Assembly (NCBI GenBank): GCA_937916025.1
Contig: CALGGX010000096.1
Coordinates: forward strand, 1 to 45,303
Reading direction: 5' to 3'
DNA length: 45,303 bases
From: an uncultured Selenomonadales bacterium
Lineage (GTDB): Bacteria; Bacillota_C; Negativicutes; Selenomonadales; Selenomonadaceae
In this document: piece after piece, positions 39,572-45,303 of the stretch
How the letters are laid out: each line of letters starts with the position of its first letter
How positions within the stretch are numbered: position 1 is the first letter of the stretch
Notes under the pieces: generated by a model
What the model saw: only the letters and a program-made list of their open reading frames with translations
Database searches by the model: none
What the model was told of the DNA's origin: nothing
Position numbers and translations under genes: made by a program

Positions 39572-39857
39572 GGGGGGGTGACAGGGGGTGACAAAATTTT
39601 TGTCACCCCCCATGTAATATAATTAGAAAAAACGATTTTTGGGGGGGTGACAGAATTTTTGACGAAAAAGCTGGAAAAATACGCGAGTACGAGTGTATAC
39701 AATCTGAATTGTATACAAGAATCGTTTTTCCGAAATTTTTTAAATATCGTTGGTTATGATCATGGAATTCTGTCACCCCCCCTGAACAATGCGAGAATAG
39801 CCGATAGCAATGCGGTTTTGGGGAGTGGCGAAAGGGTGACAGCGGTTTTGTCACCCC
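39572..39857. other. iteron-rich intergenic region, candidate replication origin
   Basis: Seven copies of GGGGTGACA or its complement occur in 286 bases: 39575-39583, 39585-39593, 39601-39609 (inverted), 39644-39652, 39771-39779 (inverted), 39833-39841 (one mismatch) and 39849-39857 (inverted). They build three inverted pairs: a 13-bp arm palindrome (39584-39610), a 17-bp arm pair 108 bases apart (39641-39657 with 39766-39782), and an 8-bp pair (39834-39856). Between them lie AT-rich runs and a 9-bp dyad (39695-39716). It follows the primase/helicase gene, as replication origins of phages and plasmids often do. Confidence 0.75.
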
Positions 39858-39883
39858 CCGAAAATCGAATGGAGTGAGATGGA

Positions 39884-40555
39884 ATGAATGAAGACGATAG
39901 AGTGCGGGCGCGGAAATTGTTATTGCGTCGTTTATCGGCAATGACGGACGGATTGATGCCGGCATGGGGAGCGTTGCACGTTGCAATGCGCGCGCGTGAG
40001 GATATGCTGAAGGGCTTGCGGTATATGACGGCGATGGAGGCAGAGATATTTGTGCGGCGAGAATTGGATCGCGGTGGCTTGGCGGCGATGGGGCAGCTGT
40101 TGGTGTTCGATCATCTGACGGCGAGCGAGACGGACGACATGGCACAGCGCGCGGAGGACGCGGCGATAAGCCTGGTAATGGATGCGGTCTCGCGGTTGCG
40201 CTATGACGTCGCGGACGGAGTATGGGAGTCGACGCCGGCGAAAAGCTGGTTGGGCGCGCAAATGAAATACGCATATCAGAACAATCAAGACGATCCGCTG
40301 AGAGAGAAGTCGCCGAGCGACAGCAATCGGTGGCTGCGGTTATTGAAGTTGGCGGCGGCGAAGCATGCGGGATTGGCGTATGAATTGCGCGGGTTGCGTC
40401 GGAGCGGGAGTGCGGAGTTGTGTCGGCGTAATGGGCACGGGCAATTGCGAGCTGCGGCAGGTAAAGATTGCGAGTATGAGATGTTTCGTGATAAAATCAA
40501 GTCGGAAGGATTGACGGCGGACTTGACGGAAGTGTTGCGCGGAATGCGAATGTGA
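39884..40555 (+). CDS. unrecognised protein downstream of the iteron region
   Basis: 223 residues; GGAGTGAG sets the ATG at 39884. Mostly helical, with basic N-terminus (MNEDDRVRARKLLLRRL) and C-terminal segments SDSNRWLRLLKLAAAKHAGLAYELRGLRR and DKIKSEGLTADLTEVLRG. No family recognised. Its place next to the iterons would suit an initiator or accessory replication protein, but an iteron-binding HTH or winged-helix signature is not evident. Confidence 0.75.
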   Translation: MNEDDRVRARKLLLRRLSAMTDGLMPAWGALHVAMRAREDMLKGLRYMTAMEAEIFVRRELDRGGLAAMGQLLVFDHLTASETDDMAQRAEDAAISLVMDAVSRLRYDVADGVWESTPAKSWLGAQMKYAYQNNQDDPLREKSPSDSNRWLRLLKLAAAKHAGLAYELRGLRRSGSAELCRRNGHGQLRAAAGKDCEYEMFRDKIKSEGLTADLTEVLRGMRM

Positions 40556-40564
40556 GGGCGGAAG

Positions 40565-40972
40565 ATGGATCGGAAGGGATTGGATCGGATGCGAGAATTG
40601 ACATTGGATTTGCGGGCGGCAGAGGAGCGAATGGTGCGACTTCGGAGTCAAGCAGAGCGCGTGACGACGATGTTGGACGGTTTGCCGCGCGGGAGCATGA
40701 GGCGGTCGATAATCGAAGAGTCATTGGCGCGGATAACGAGCGAGCAGGATAAGACTGCGGCAATGCTCTCGGAGCTTAGCGGCTTGCGAATGGCGTTTGA
40801 AGTGCAACTGTCGGGAGCGGAGATGAGCGATCGGGAGCGGCTGATAATGCGATTGCGGTATCTGGACGGCTTAAGCTGGCGAAAGATCGGAGCGTTGATG
40901 GTGGTGTCGGAAGGCTGGCTGTTCAAAATGCACCGGCGCGCGGCGAAAAAATTTTATGCAAGTGATCAGTAG
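40565..40972 (+). CDS. sigma-70 region-4-like late regulator
   Basis: 135 residues. A coiled-coil N-terminal half (DLRAAEERMVRLRSQAERVTTMLDGL) precedes a region-4-like HTH (about 88-130: MSDRERLIMRLRYLDGLSWRKIGALMVVSEGWLFKMHRRAAKKF). This resembles ArpU/RinA/DUF1492-type phage regulators that switch on packaging and late genes. It ends in TAG, right before the promoter-leader-terminator region upstream of the terminase genes, the probable target. Confidence 0.75.
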   Translation: MDRKGLDRMRELTLDLRAAEERMVRLRSQAERVTTMLDGLPRGSMRRSIIEESLARITSEQDKTAAMLSELSGLRMAFEVQLSGAEMSDRERLIMRLRYLDGLSWRKIGALMVVSEGWLFKMHRRAAKKFYASDQ

Positions 40973-40989
40973 AGGACAGTAAAGTACAC

Positions 40990-41018
40990 TTGAAAACAGT
41001 CTTGACAGCTGATATAAT
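40990..41018 (+). promoter_or_regulatory. promoter upstream of the terminase genes
   Basis: TTGAAA (40990-40995), 17 bases, TATAAT (41013-41018). A second -35-like TTGACA (41002-41007) lies in the spacer and is not at a workable distance from this -10. It begins a leader of about 115 bases that meets a terminator at 41109-41139. Confidence 0.75.
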
Positions 41019-41024
41019 GTATGA

Positions 41025-41139
41025 TGTCGAGTGGTGTTGAAGTCAGGTCTGTTGTTCGTTGTGTTTTTCTTTCTTAAGCGTTTTTATCTTTGTTGACAAT
41101 CTTCTTCAAAAAAGCCCGAGGAGCGGAATCGGGCTTTTT
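41025..41139 (+). ncRNA. short leader RNA before the packaging genes
   Basis: Predicted transcript between the promoter and the intrinsic terminator at 41109-41139, without a convincing gene inside. The start is estimated from the -10. Arrangement resembles late-gene control where a strong promoter makes a short RNA unless an antiterminator acts. The RNA could also be a regulator in its own right. Confidence 0.45.
41109..41139 (+). terminator. intrinsic terminator ahead of terminase genes
   Basis: The arms 41109-41119 and 41129-41139 (AAAAAGCCCGA with TCGGGCTTTTT) form a perfect 11-bp stem around a nine-base loop, with T-runs on both sides as read on either strand. It works in both directions and isolates the terminase genes from upstream transcription. 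Confidence 0.88.
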
Positions 41140-41161
41140 GCATTGGAAAGGTACTGGGAAC

Positions 41162-41197
41162 AGGGCGGCAGAATTGCGGGGCGGAGTGACCCCCGCC
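41162..41197. other. GC-rich candidate cos region
   Basis: The segment between the leader terminator and terS contains GGGCGGC, then GCGGGGCGG, GTGA and CCCCCGCC. It has partial two-fold symmetry (GCGGGG with CCCCGC) and lies about 50 bases upstream of terS. Lambda-type terminases cut a GC-rich cos site placed near the terS gene. Nothing here proves cutting. Confidence 0.25.
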
Positions 41198-41249
41198 AAA
41201 AAAATAGGTATGAATTTTTTTTATCGGTTAAAAAACGGAGCGCGGCGAC

Positions 41250-41747
41250 ATGAAGGTCACGGATAATTTAAATACATTGACAACGACGCAATCGAATTTG
41301 GCGAGATGTTTAGGCTTAAGTGTACCGCGTGTCAATCAGATGATCGAGCTGGGGATCGTGGTAAGAGACGAGAGTGATCCGAGCGGCGGAGTGTACGTAA
41401 TGCGGTCGGCGAAGAATTATTGGGAGTCGAAACGCAAGACGAGTGATGACGGCAATGATGCGGACTTTTGGGCTGAGAAGGCGCGGCATGAAAAAGCGAA
41501 GCGGCAATTGGCGGAGATCAAGCTGGCGAAGGAAGAGTCGCGGATATATGATGCGGGAGTGGTAGAGTCGGTGATGATCGAGCAATTGATCGGGCTTCGG
41601 ACGCATTTAACATCTCTGGGCAGCAAGCTTGCGCCGCAATTGGCGGGGAAGAGTGCGTCGGAGATAGCGGCGGCGATCGACGCTGAGGTAGAAGATCGGT
41701 TGTCGGAGCTGTCGGAATATAAACCGGAGCTGTTTCGTTCGGAGTGA
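41250..41747 (+). CDS. terS: terminase small subunit, Nu1-like
   Basis: 165 residues. The N-terminal winged HTH (TTTQSNLARCLGLSVPRVNQMIELGIVVRDE) and the helical part (AEKARHEKAKRQLAEIKLAKEESRIYDAGVVESVM) match lambda Nu1-type terminase small subunits, which recognise the packaging site. The C-terminal part (LSELSEYKPELFRSE) would bind the large subunit. GGAG lies about nine bases before the ATG. It is separated from terL by a methyltransferase gene. Confidence 0.88.
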   Translation: MKVTDNLNTLTTTQSNLARCLGLSVPRVNQMIELGIVVRDESDPSGGVYVMRSAKNYWESKRKTSDDGNDADFWAEKARHEKAKRQLAEIKLAKEESRIYDAGVVESVMIEQLIGLRTHLTSLGSKLAPQLAGKSASEIAAAIDAEVEDRLSELSEYKPELFRSE

Positions 41748-41757
41748 TGGGGGCGGT

Positions 41758-42534
41758 ATGATGGAGCTGGATCGGATATGGAACGAGGATTGCATCGAGG
41801 GAATGAAACGAATTCCTGACGGCGCGGTGGACATGGTGCTGACCGATCCGCCGTACGGGACGATAGATTCGTCGTGGGGTCGAAAGATTATCGATCCGAT
41901 TTTGATGTGGGAGCAATTTAAGCGTGTGACGAAAGAGAATGCGGCGATCGTGATCTTCAGTCAATTGCCGTTTGCAATCGATGTGATCAACGCCAATCGC
42001 AAGATGTTCCGATACGAGTGGATATGGCAAAAAACGCAGGGTGCAGGCTTTTTGAATGCACACAAGATGCCGTTGCGTGCGCATGAAAATGCATTGGTGT
42101 TTTACCGGAAATTGCCGACGTACAATCCGCAAATGAGTGAGGGGAAGCCGTATCGGAGGGCGAACGGCGCGCGTCCTGTCGATGGCTGTTACGGGACTTG
42201 GATGCCGCGTGTGAACGTCAACGAGAGCGGTATGCGATATCCGCTCGACGTATTGAAATTCAAACACGATCCGATCAGAAGTAATTCGCGGCAATCGCAA
42301 ATACATTCGACGCCCAAGCCGACAGCCTTGATCGAATACTTGATTAAGACGTACACGAATGCGGGGGAATTGGTGTTGGACGCGTTCATGGGCTCGGGGA
42401 CGACGGCAGTGGCGGCGATCAATACCGATCGGCATTATATCGGTTTCGAGACGCACGAGCCGTTCGTCGAGATATGCGAGCGGCGAATTGCGGAGGCGCG
42501 AATGAAGCGCGCGGAGCAATTGGTGTTTGAATGA
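41758..42534 (+). CDS. N6-adenine-type DNA methyltransferase
   Basis: 258 residues (ATG at 41758 or 41761; the G-rich site at 41749-41756 allows both). The catalytic motif IV DPPY (about 30-33) comes before the SAM-binding FMGSGTT (about 211-217), the beta-class order, with a target recognition part in between. It modifies adenine (or N4-cytosine) in DNA, and there is no matching restriction enzyme here, so it is an orphan. Sited between terS and terL, it might protect phage DNA or mark a packaging site. It overlaps terL by four bases. Confidence 0.88.
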   Translation: MMELDRIWNEDCIEGMKRIPDGAVDMVLTDPPYGTIDSSWGRKIIDPILMWEQFKRVTKENAAIVIFSQLPFAIDVINANRKMFRYEWIWQKTQGAGFLNAHKMPLRAHENALVFYRKLPTYNPQMSEGKPYRRANGARPVDGCYGTWMPRVNVNESGMRYPLDVLKFKHDPIRSNSRQSQIHSTPKPTALIEYLIKTYTNAGELVLDAFMGSGTTAVAAINTDRHYIGFETHEPFVEICERRIAEARMKRAEQLVFE

Positions 42535-44306
42535 AAAGCGCGGAAGAATTGATGCGCGTGACGCTGCGTCGCGGCTTATCGCCGATCCCGAAATTGAGCG
42601 TGAGGAGCTGGGCTGAGAGATATAGGCAATTGCCGCGGGAGAGTGCGGAGCCCGGACGATGGCGGACGTCGCGTGTGCCGTACATGGCGGCAGTGATGGA
42701 GGCATTTACAGAGCCCGGCGTCGAGAAGATCGTGGTGAAGTCGGCGAGTCAAGTCGGCAAGAGCGAATGTCTGTTGAATGTGCTCGGGCGATTTGCGCAC
42801 GTCGATCCTGCGACGATATTGATCGTGCAACCGACGCTCGAAATGAGTCAAGACTTCTCGAAAAGCCGATTGATGCCGATGATCAATGAATGCAAGGTAT
42901 TGAAACCGCTGTTTACCGGAGCGAAGGAGACGACGTCGACGCGGGACGCGAATCAGACGATCCTGTCGAAGTACTATGTCGGGGGACGGTTGGTATTGGC
43001 GGGAGCGAACAGTCCGGCAGGATTGGCAAGTCGACCAATCCGAATTCTGTTATGCGATGAAGTCGATCGGTTTCCTGTATCGGCAGGGGCGGAAGGCGAC
43101 GCGGTATCGCTGGCGGAGAAGAGAACGACGACGTATTGGAATCGAAAGATCGGGATATTCTCGACGCCGACAGTGAAGGGATTGAGTCGGATCGACGCGG
43201 AGTATGAATTGGGTACGCGCGAGAGATGGGCGCATGCCTGCCCGAATTGCGGGGAGTATTACACGCTTGAATTGCATCAGATCACGAGCGAATGTCGGTG
43301 GCGATGTCCTGATTGCGGGCATGAGTTTGACGAGATCACAATGAAGACCGCGCGGCAGAAATACATAGTCGACGCACCGGAGGCATTGAAGAGCGGCGTA
43401 CGCTCATTCTTTATCCCCGGCTGGAGCAGTCAATTTCTGCCGTGGGGGACGATTGTGCGAGAATGGCGAGAGGCGCAAGGCAAGCCGCAACTCGAGAAGG
43501 TAGTGTACAACACGCGATTCGGTGAGAGTTACGAATTGACGGGCGAGATAAAAGACAGCAGTCAATTCATGATGCGATTAGAGAAGTACGGCGCGGAGAT
43601 ACCTGAAGGAGTGCTGCTGTTGACGGCGGGCGTGGACGTGCAGGACGATCGGCTTGAATACGAGATAGTCGGTTGGGGAGTCGACGAGGAATGCTGGGGA
43701 ATCCAACGCGGCGTGATCACGGGCTCGGCGAATAAGCAAAAGACGTGGGAAGAACTCGATGAAGTGCTCGATCGGCAATACCGTTCGAAACGCGAGACGC
43801 TGACGGTTGCGCGGACGTTCATCGACAGCGGCTTTATGACGAGCGAAGTGTATGAGTATTGTCGACGCCGATTGTTGAAAGGCAGAATGGCGATCAAGGG
43901 CGTGGGATCGGTCGGGAAAGGGTTGATCTACCGAACGACGATGCAGAGGGGAGTGCCGGTGACGTTGCTCGGGGTGAATGAAGGGAAAGATGAAGTGTAC
44001 AGCCGATTGATGATAGAAAAGCCGGGCGCGCAATACTGTCACTTTGGCACGGACGACAAATACATACGCCGACGCGGGTATGACGAGAGATATTTTCGAG
44101 GCTTGACGTCGGAGCACAAAGTGCGGCACCAGAGCGGCGGAATGCTTTACGATCAATGGGAGCCAGTGTCGAAACACGCGCGGAATGAGCCGCTGGACTT
44201 ACGCGTGTATGCGTTGGCGGCAATGAAGTCGCTCGGGTTGAATGAGAAGAAGTCGGAAAAGCCGAAGGTGACGAAGGCGAAGACGTGGGAGGCGGATATC
44301 TGGTGA
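42531..44306 (+). CDS. terL: terminase large subunit, lambda gpA family
   Basis: 591 residues. The ATPase half has a Walker A-like VVKSASQVGKSE (about 68-79) and Walker B ILLCDEVDRFP. A zinc ribbon (CPNCGEYY, CRWRCPDCG, about 235-265) comes before the nuclease half with VDVQDDRLEYEIVGWG and the later AIKGVGSVGKG. This is the gpA family of packaging motors, which cut concatemers at cos. It is followed by gpW, overlapping by four bases. Confidence 0.95.
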   Translation: MKSAEELMRVTLRRGLSPIPKLSVRSWAERYRQLPRESAEPGRWRTSRVPYMAAVMEAFTEPGVEKIVVKSASQVGKSECLLNVLGRFAHVDPATILIVQPTLEMSQDFSKSRLMPMINECKVLKPLFTGAKETTSTRDANQTILSKYYVGGRLVLAGANSPAGLASRPIRILLCDEVDRFPVSAGAEGDAVSLAEKRTTTYWNRKIGIFSTPTVKGLSRIDAEYELGTRERWAHACPNCGEYYTLELHQITSECRWRCPDCGHEFDEITMKTARQKYIVDAPEALKSGVRSFFIPGWSSQFLPWGTIVREWREAQGKPQLEKVVYNTRFGESYELTGEIKDSSQFMMRLEKYGAEIPEGVLLLTAGVDVQDDRLEYEIVGWGVDEECWGIQRGVITGSANKQKTWEELDEVLDRQYRSKRETLTVARTFIDSGFMTSEVYEYCRRRLLKGRMAIKGVGSVGKGLIYRTTMQRGVPVTLLGVNEGKDEVYSRLMIEKPGAQYCHFGTDDKYIRRRGYDERYFRGLTSEHKVRHQSGGMLYDQWEPVSKHARNEPLDLRVYALAAMKSLGLNEKKSEKPKVTKAKTWEADIW

Positions 44307-44515
44307 GCATACAGAGCGAGAGATTGCGGCAGTATTTAGACGCAGAGCGCGCGATCCTGACAGGCAATCAGAGTTACACATTGGAGGGACGGACGTTGAC
44401 GCGTGCGGATTTGGCGACAGTGAGGAAGGCGATCGACGAACTGGTGGCGGACGGCGTGACGCTTGACGGGGAAGTGCCGAAACGGCGAACACTGCGGGCG
44501 GTGTTTGTAGAATGA
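44303..44515 (+). CDS. head-tail joining protein, lambda gpW family
   Basis: 70 residues from GTG at 44303, against 68 for lambda W. The sequence SERLRQYLDAERAILTGNQSYTLEGRTLTRADLATVRKAIDELVADG matches gpW, which joins the filled head before tail attachment. GGGAGG is at 44287-44292. In lambda the portal gene follows at once; here 2.2 kb of foreign-looking genes intervene if the molecule closes on itself. Confidence 0.9.
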   Translation: MSIQSERLRQYLDAERAILTGNQSYTLEGRTLTRADLATVRKAIDELVADGVTLDGEVPKRRTLRAVFVE

Positions 44516-44536
44516 AAAAAGCCCGCCGGAGCGGGC
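44515..44536 (-). terminator. intrinsic terminator of the minus-strand gene
   Basis: On the minus strand GCCCGC, loop TCCG, GCGGGC, then six T. The stem is 44521-44526 with 44531-44536. It serves the GIY-YIG/HicB gene and overlaps the last codons of gpW. Confidence 0.85.
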
Positions 44537-44541
44537 ATTAA

Positions 44542-45300
44542 TTACTTGGCGTTCATGATGTGATTGAACAAGATGCGTTCCATCCAGCGCGGCGGACGCG
44601 AATTGCCGCTATTCCAATCCTGAACTGTGCGGTAGGGCGCGCCGAGATAATCGGCGAGCTCTTTGATGTTCATGCCGACTTGCTCGCGCGCATAGCGAAT
44701 GGGGTTATTGTCGATGTCGTCGAGCATGCGGCGGCACGCGGCTACATCAACCGTGATCGGTCGCAACAGCTGATTGTTTTCGAGTTTGATGCTGTCGAGA
44801 GGCGAAGGTGCGGGGAAGGGCTTGCCTTCGTCTTCGAGCATGCAAAGCATCATGCCGAGTGCTTCTTGCGCCATTTCAACCGCCTCCGCCATCGTTTTGC
44901 CTTCGGTTATGGCATTGGACACGTCACAAAATTGCACGGTGAAGCTGTGATCGTCGTTGACTGTGAAGACCGCAGGATATGTACACAGCCTGCCGGTCGA
45001 CGTGTATACCTGACGTCTGTAAGCAGAACCGCCGCCGCCCGGCTTTCGATTATAGCCGTCGGGATACAGAGTACCGAGTTCGGATATCCAATATCGTTCG
45101 CGCTCATTGAGCTGCTCGATGCTGTTGCATTCCTCGATGAGCTCAAAGTCGAAAGCGTCCGCGCCTTCGTCGAAAATCGCTTGATCTATCAACAGCGAAT
45201 GCGAATGTATATGCCCGGCGATTCGCTTTGAGAGCGATTGCCGCGTCTGCCCGACATAAGTTCTGCCGCTCGCCTTATTCGTGATTTTGTATATCAACAT
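44542..45300 (-). CDS. GIY-YIG nuclease domain fused to HicB-like domain and HTH
   Basis: 252 residues on the minus strand. Domain order: GIY-YIG nuclease (about 1-90: IYK near 3-5, YVG at 15-17, Arg about 26, Glu in NERERYWI, GYNRKPGGGGS), HicB-like fold (about 106-168: YPAVFTVNDDHSFTV...ITEGKTMAEAVEMAQEALGMML), and an HTH (about 211-247). HicB proteins normally neutralise the HicA RNA-cleaving toxin; no HicA is seen here. A small homologue of the HTH lies at 29908. No ribosome site is visible in front of the ATG at the window edge, but the start fits the nuclease family. Confidence 0.85.
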   Translation of the reverse strand: MLIYKITNKASGRTYVGQTRQSLSKRIAGHIHSHSLLIDQAIFDEGADAFDFELIEECNSIEQLNERERYWISELGTLYPDGYNRKPGGGGSAYRRQVYTSTGRLCTYPAVFTVNDDHSFTVQFCDVSNAITEGKTMAEAVEMAQEALGMMLCMLEDEGKPFPAPSPLDSIKLENNQLLRPITVDVAACRRMLDDIDNNPIRYAREQVGMNIKELADYLGAPYRTVQDWNSGNSRPPRWMERILFNHIMNAK

Positions 45301-45303
45301 TGC

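Noticed and set aside
39647..39877. 76-residue open frame in the iteron region
   Set aside because: It would start directly on the G-run with no space for a ribosome site and would run through six of the seven iteron copies; repeat structure explains the sequence better.
41059..41253. 64-residue open frame in the leader upstream of terS
   Set aside because: It spans the terminator at 41109-41139 and has no suitable ribosome site.
1..45303. tRNA or rRNA genes
   Set aside because: No cloverleaf with the GTTCGA-type T-arm and acceptor stem was recognised by eye on either strand; a dedicated tRNA search could change this.

Overview
The window reads as an essentially complete genome of a tailed phage with a contractile tail (myovirus morphology), about 45 kb, whose gene order closes on itself. 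Small and large terminase and the gpW-like joining protein sit at the right end (41250-44515), and the portal, protease and capsid genes continue at the left end (from 1432). The sequence was therefore probably opened at an arbitrary point of a circular or circularly permuted molecule. The packaging and head genes are of the lambda type (Nu1, A, W, B, C, D, E relatives). The tail is P2-like (sheath, tube, E/E' frameshift chaperone, tape measure, X, D, V, PAAR, U, W, J, I). Strong AGGAGG-type ribosome binding sites, frequent GTG/TTG starts, consensus sigma-70 promoters and DUF1659, DUF2922 and YvrJ-like proteins point to a Bacillota host, perhaps a Negativicute. The host is an inference.

Layout. 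1-1416: an AT-rich stretch followed by a self-contained cassette (promoter, ribbon-helix-helix protein, ORF6N antirepressor, UUCG terminator) that separates gpW from the portal. 1432-19505: head, tail and baseplate genes, tightly packed and translationally coupled. 19502-27198: tail fibres and small fibre-like proteins, interrupted by a short sigma/HTH - DUF1659 - DUF2922 group. 27237-27958: YvrJ-like membrane protein and amidase (lysis). 28021-31257: two divergent repressor switches with small promoter-gene-terminator cassettes between them. 31263-36719: early genes (Rha antirepressor, Sak4-like annealing ATPase, SSB-like protein, RusA-like resolvase, Gam-like protein, zinc-ribbon protein). 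36786-39545: primase-DUF927 helicase fusion. 39572-39857: an iteron-rich intergenic region, the best candidate replication origin. 39884-41139: a gene of unknown function, a sigma-region-4-like regulator, then a promoter-leader-terminator arrangement. 41250-44515: terminase small subunit, an N6-adenine-type methyltransferase, terminase large subunit and gpW. 44542-45300, minus strand: a GIY-YIG nuclease domain fused to a HicB-like domain and an HTH.

How it works together. The two repressors and the antirepressors (ORF6N, Rha) imply a temperate lifestyle, but no integrase, transposase or partition ATPase is visible. Strand composition of the plus strand is G-rich from about 38 kb through the right end and on to about 18 kb, and C-rich from about 19 to 38 kb, although the genes point the same way throughout. 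This fits bidirectional theta replication from the iteron region and, together with the missing integrase, suggests a phage-plasmid. The most unusual items are the GIY-YIG/HicB/HTH fusion, the iteron origin, a C-terminal motif shared by four consecutive fibre-region proteins, the sigma/DUF1659/DUF2922/YvrJ group within the fibre-lysis region, and a palindrome inside rha.
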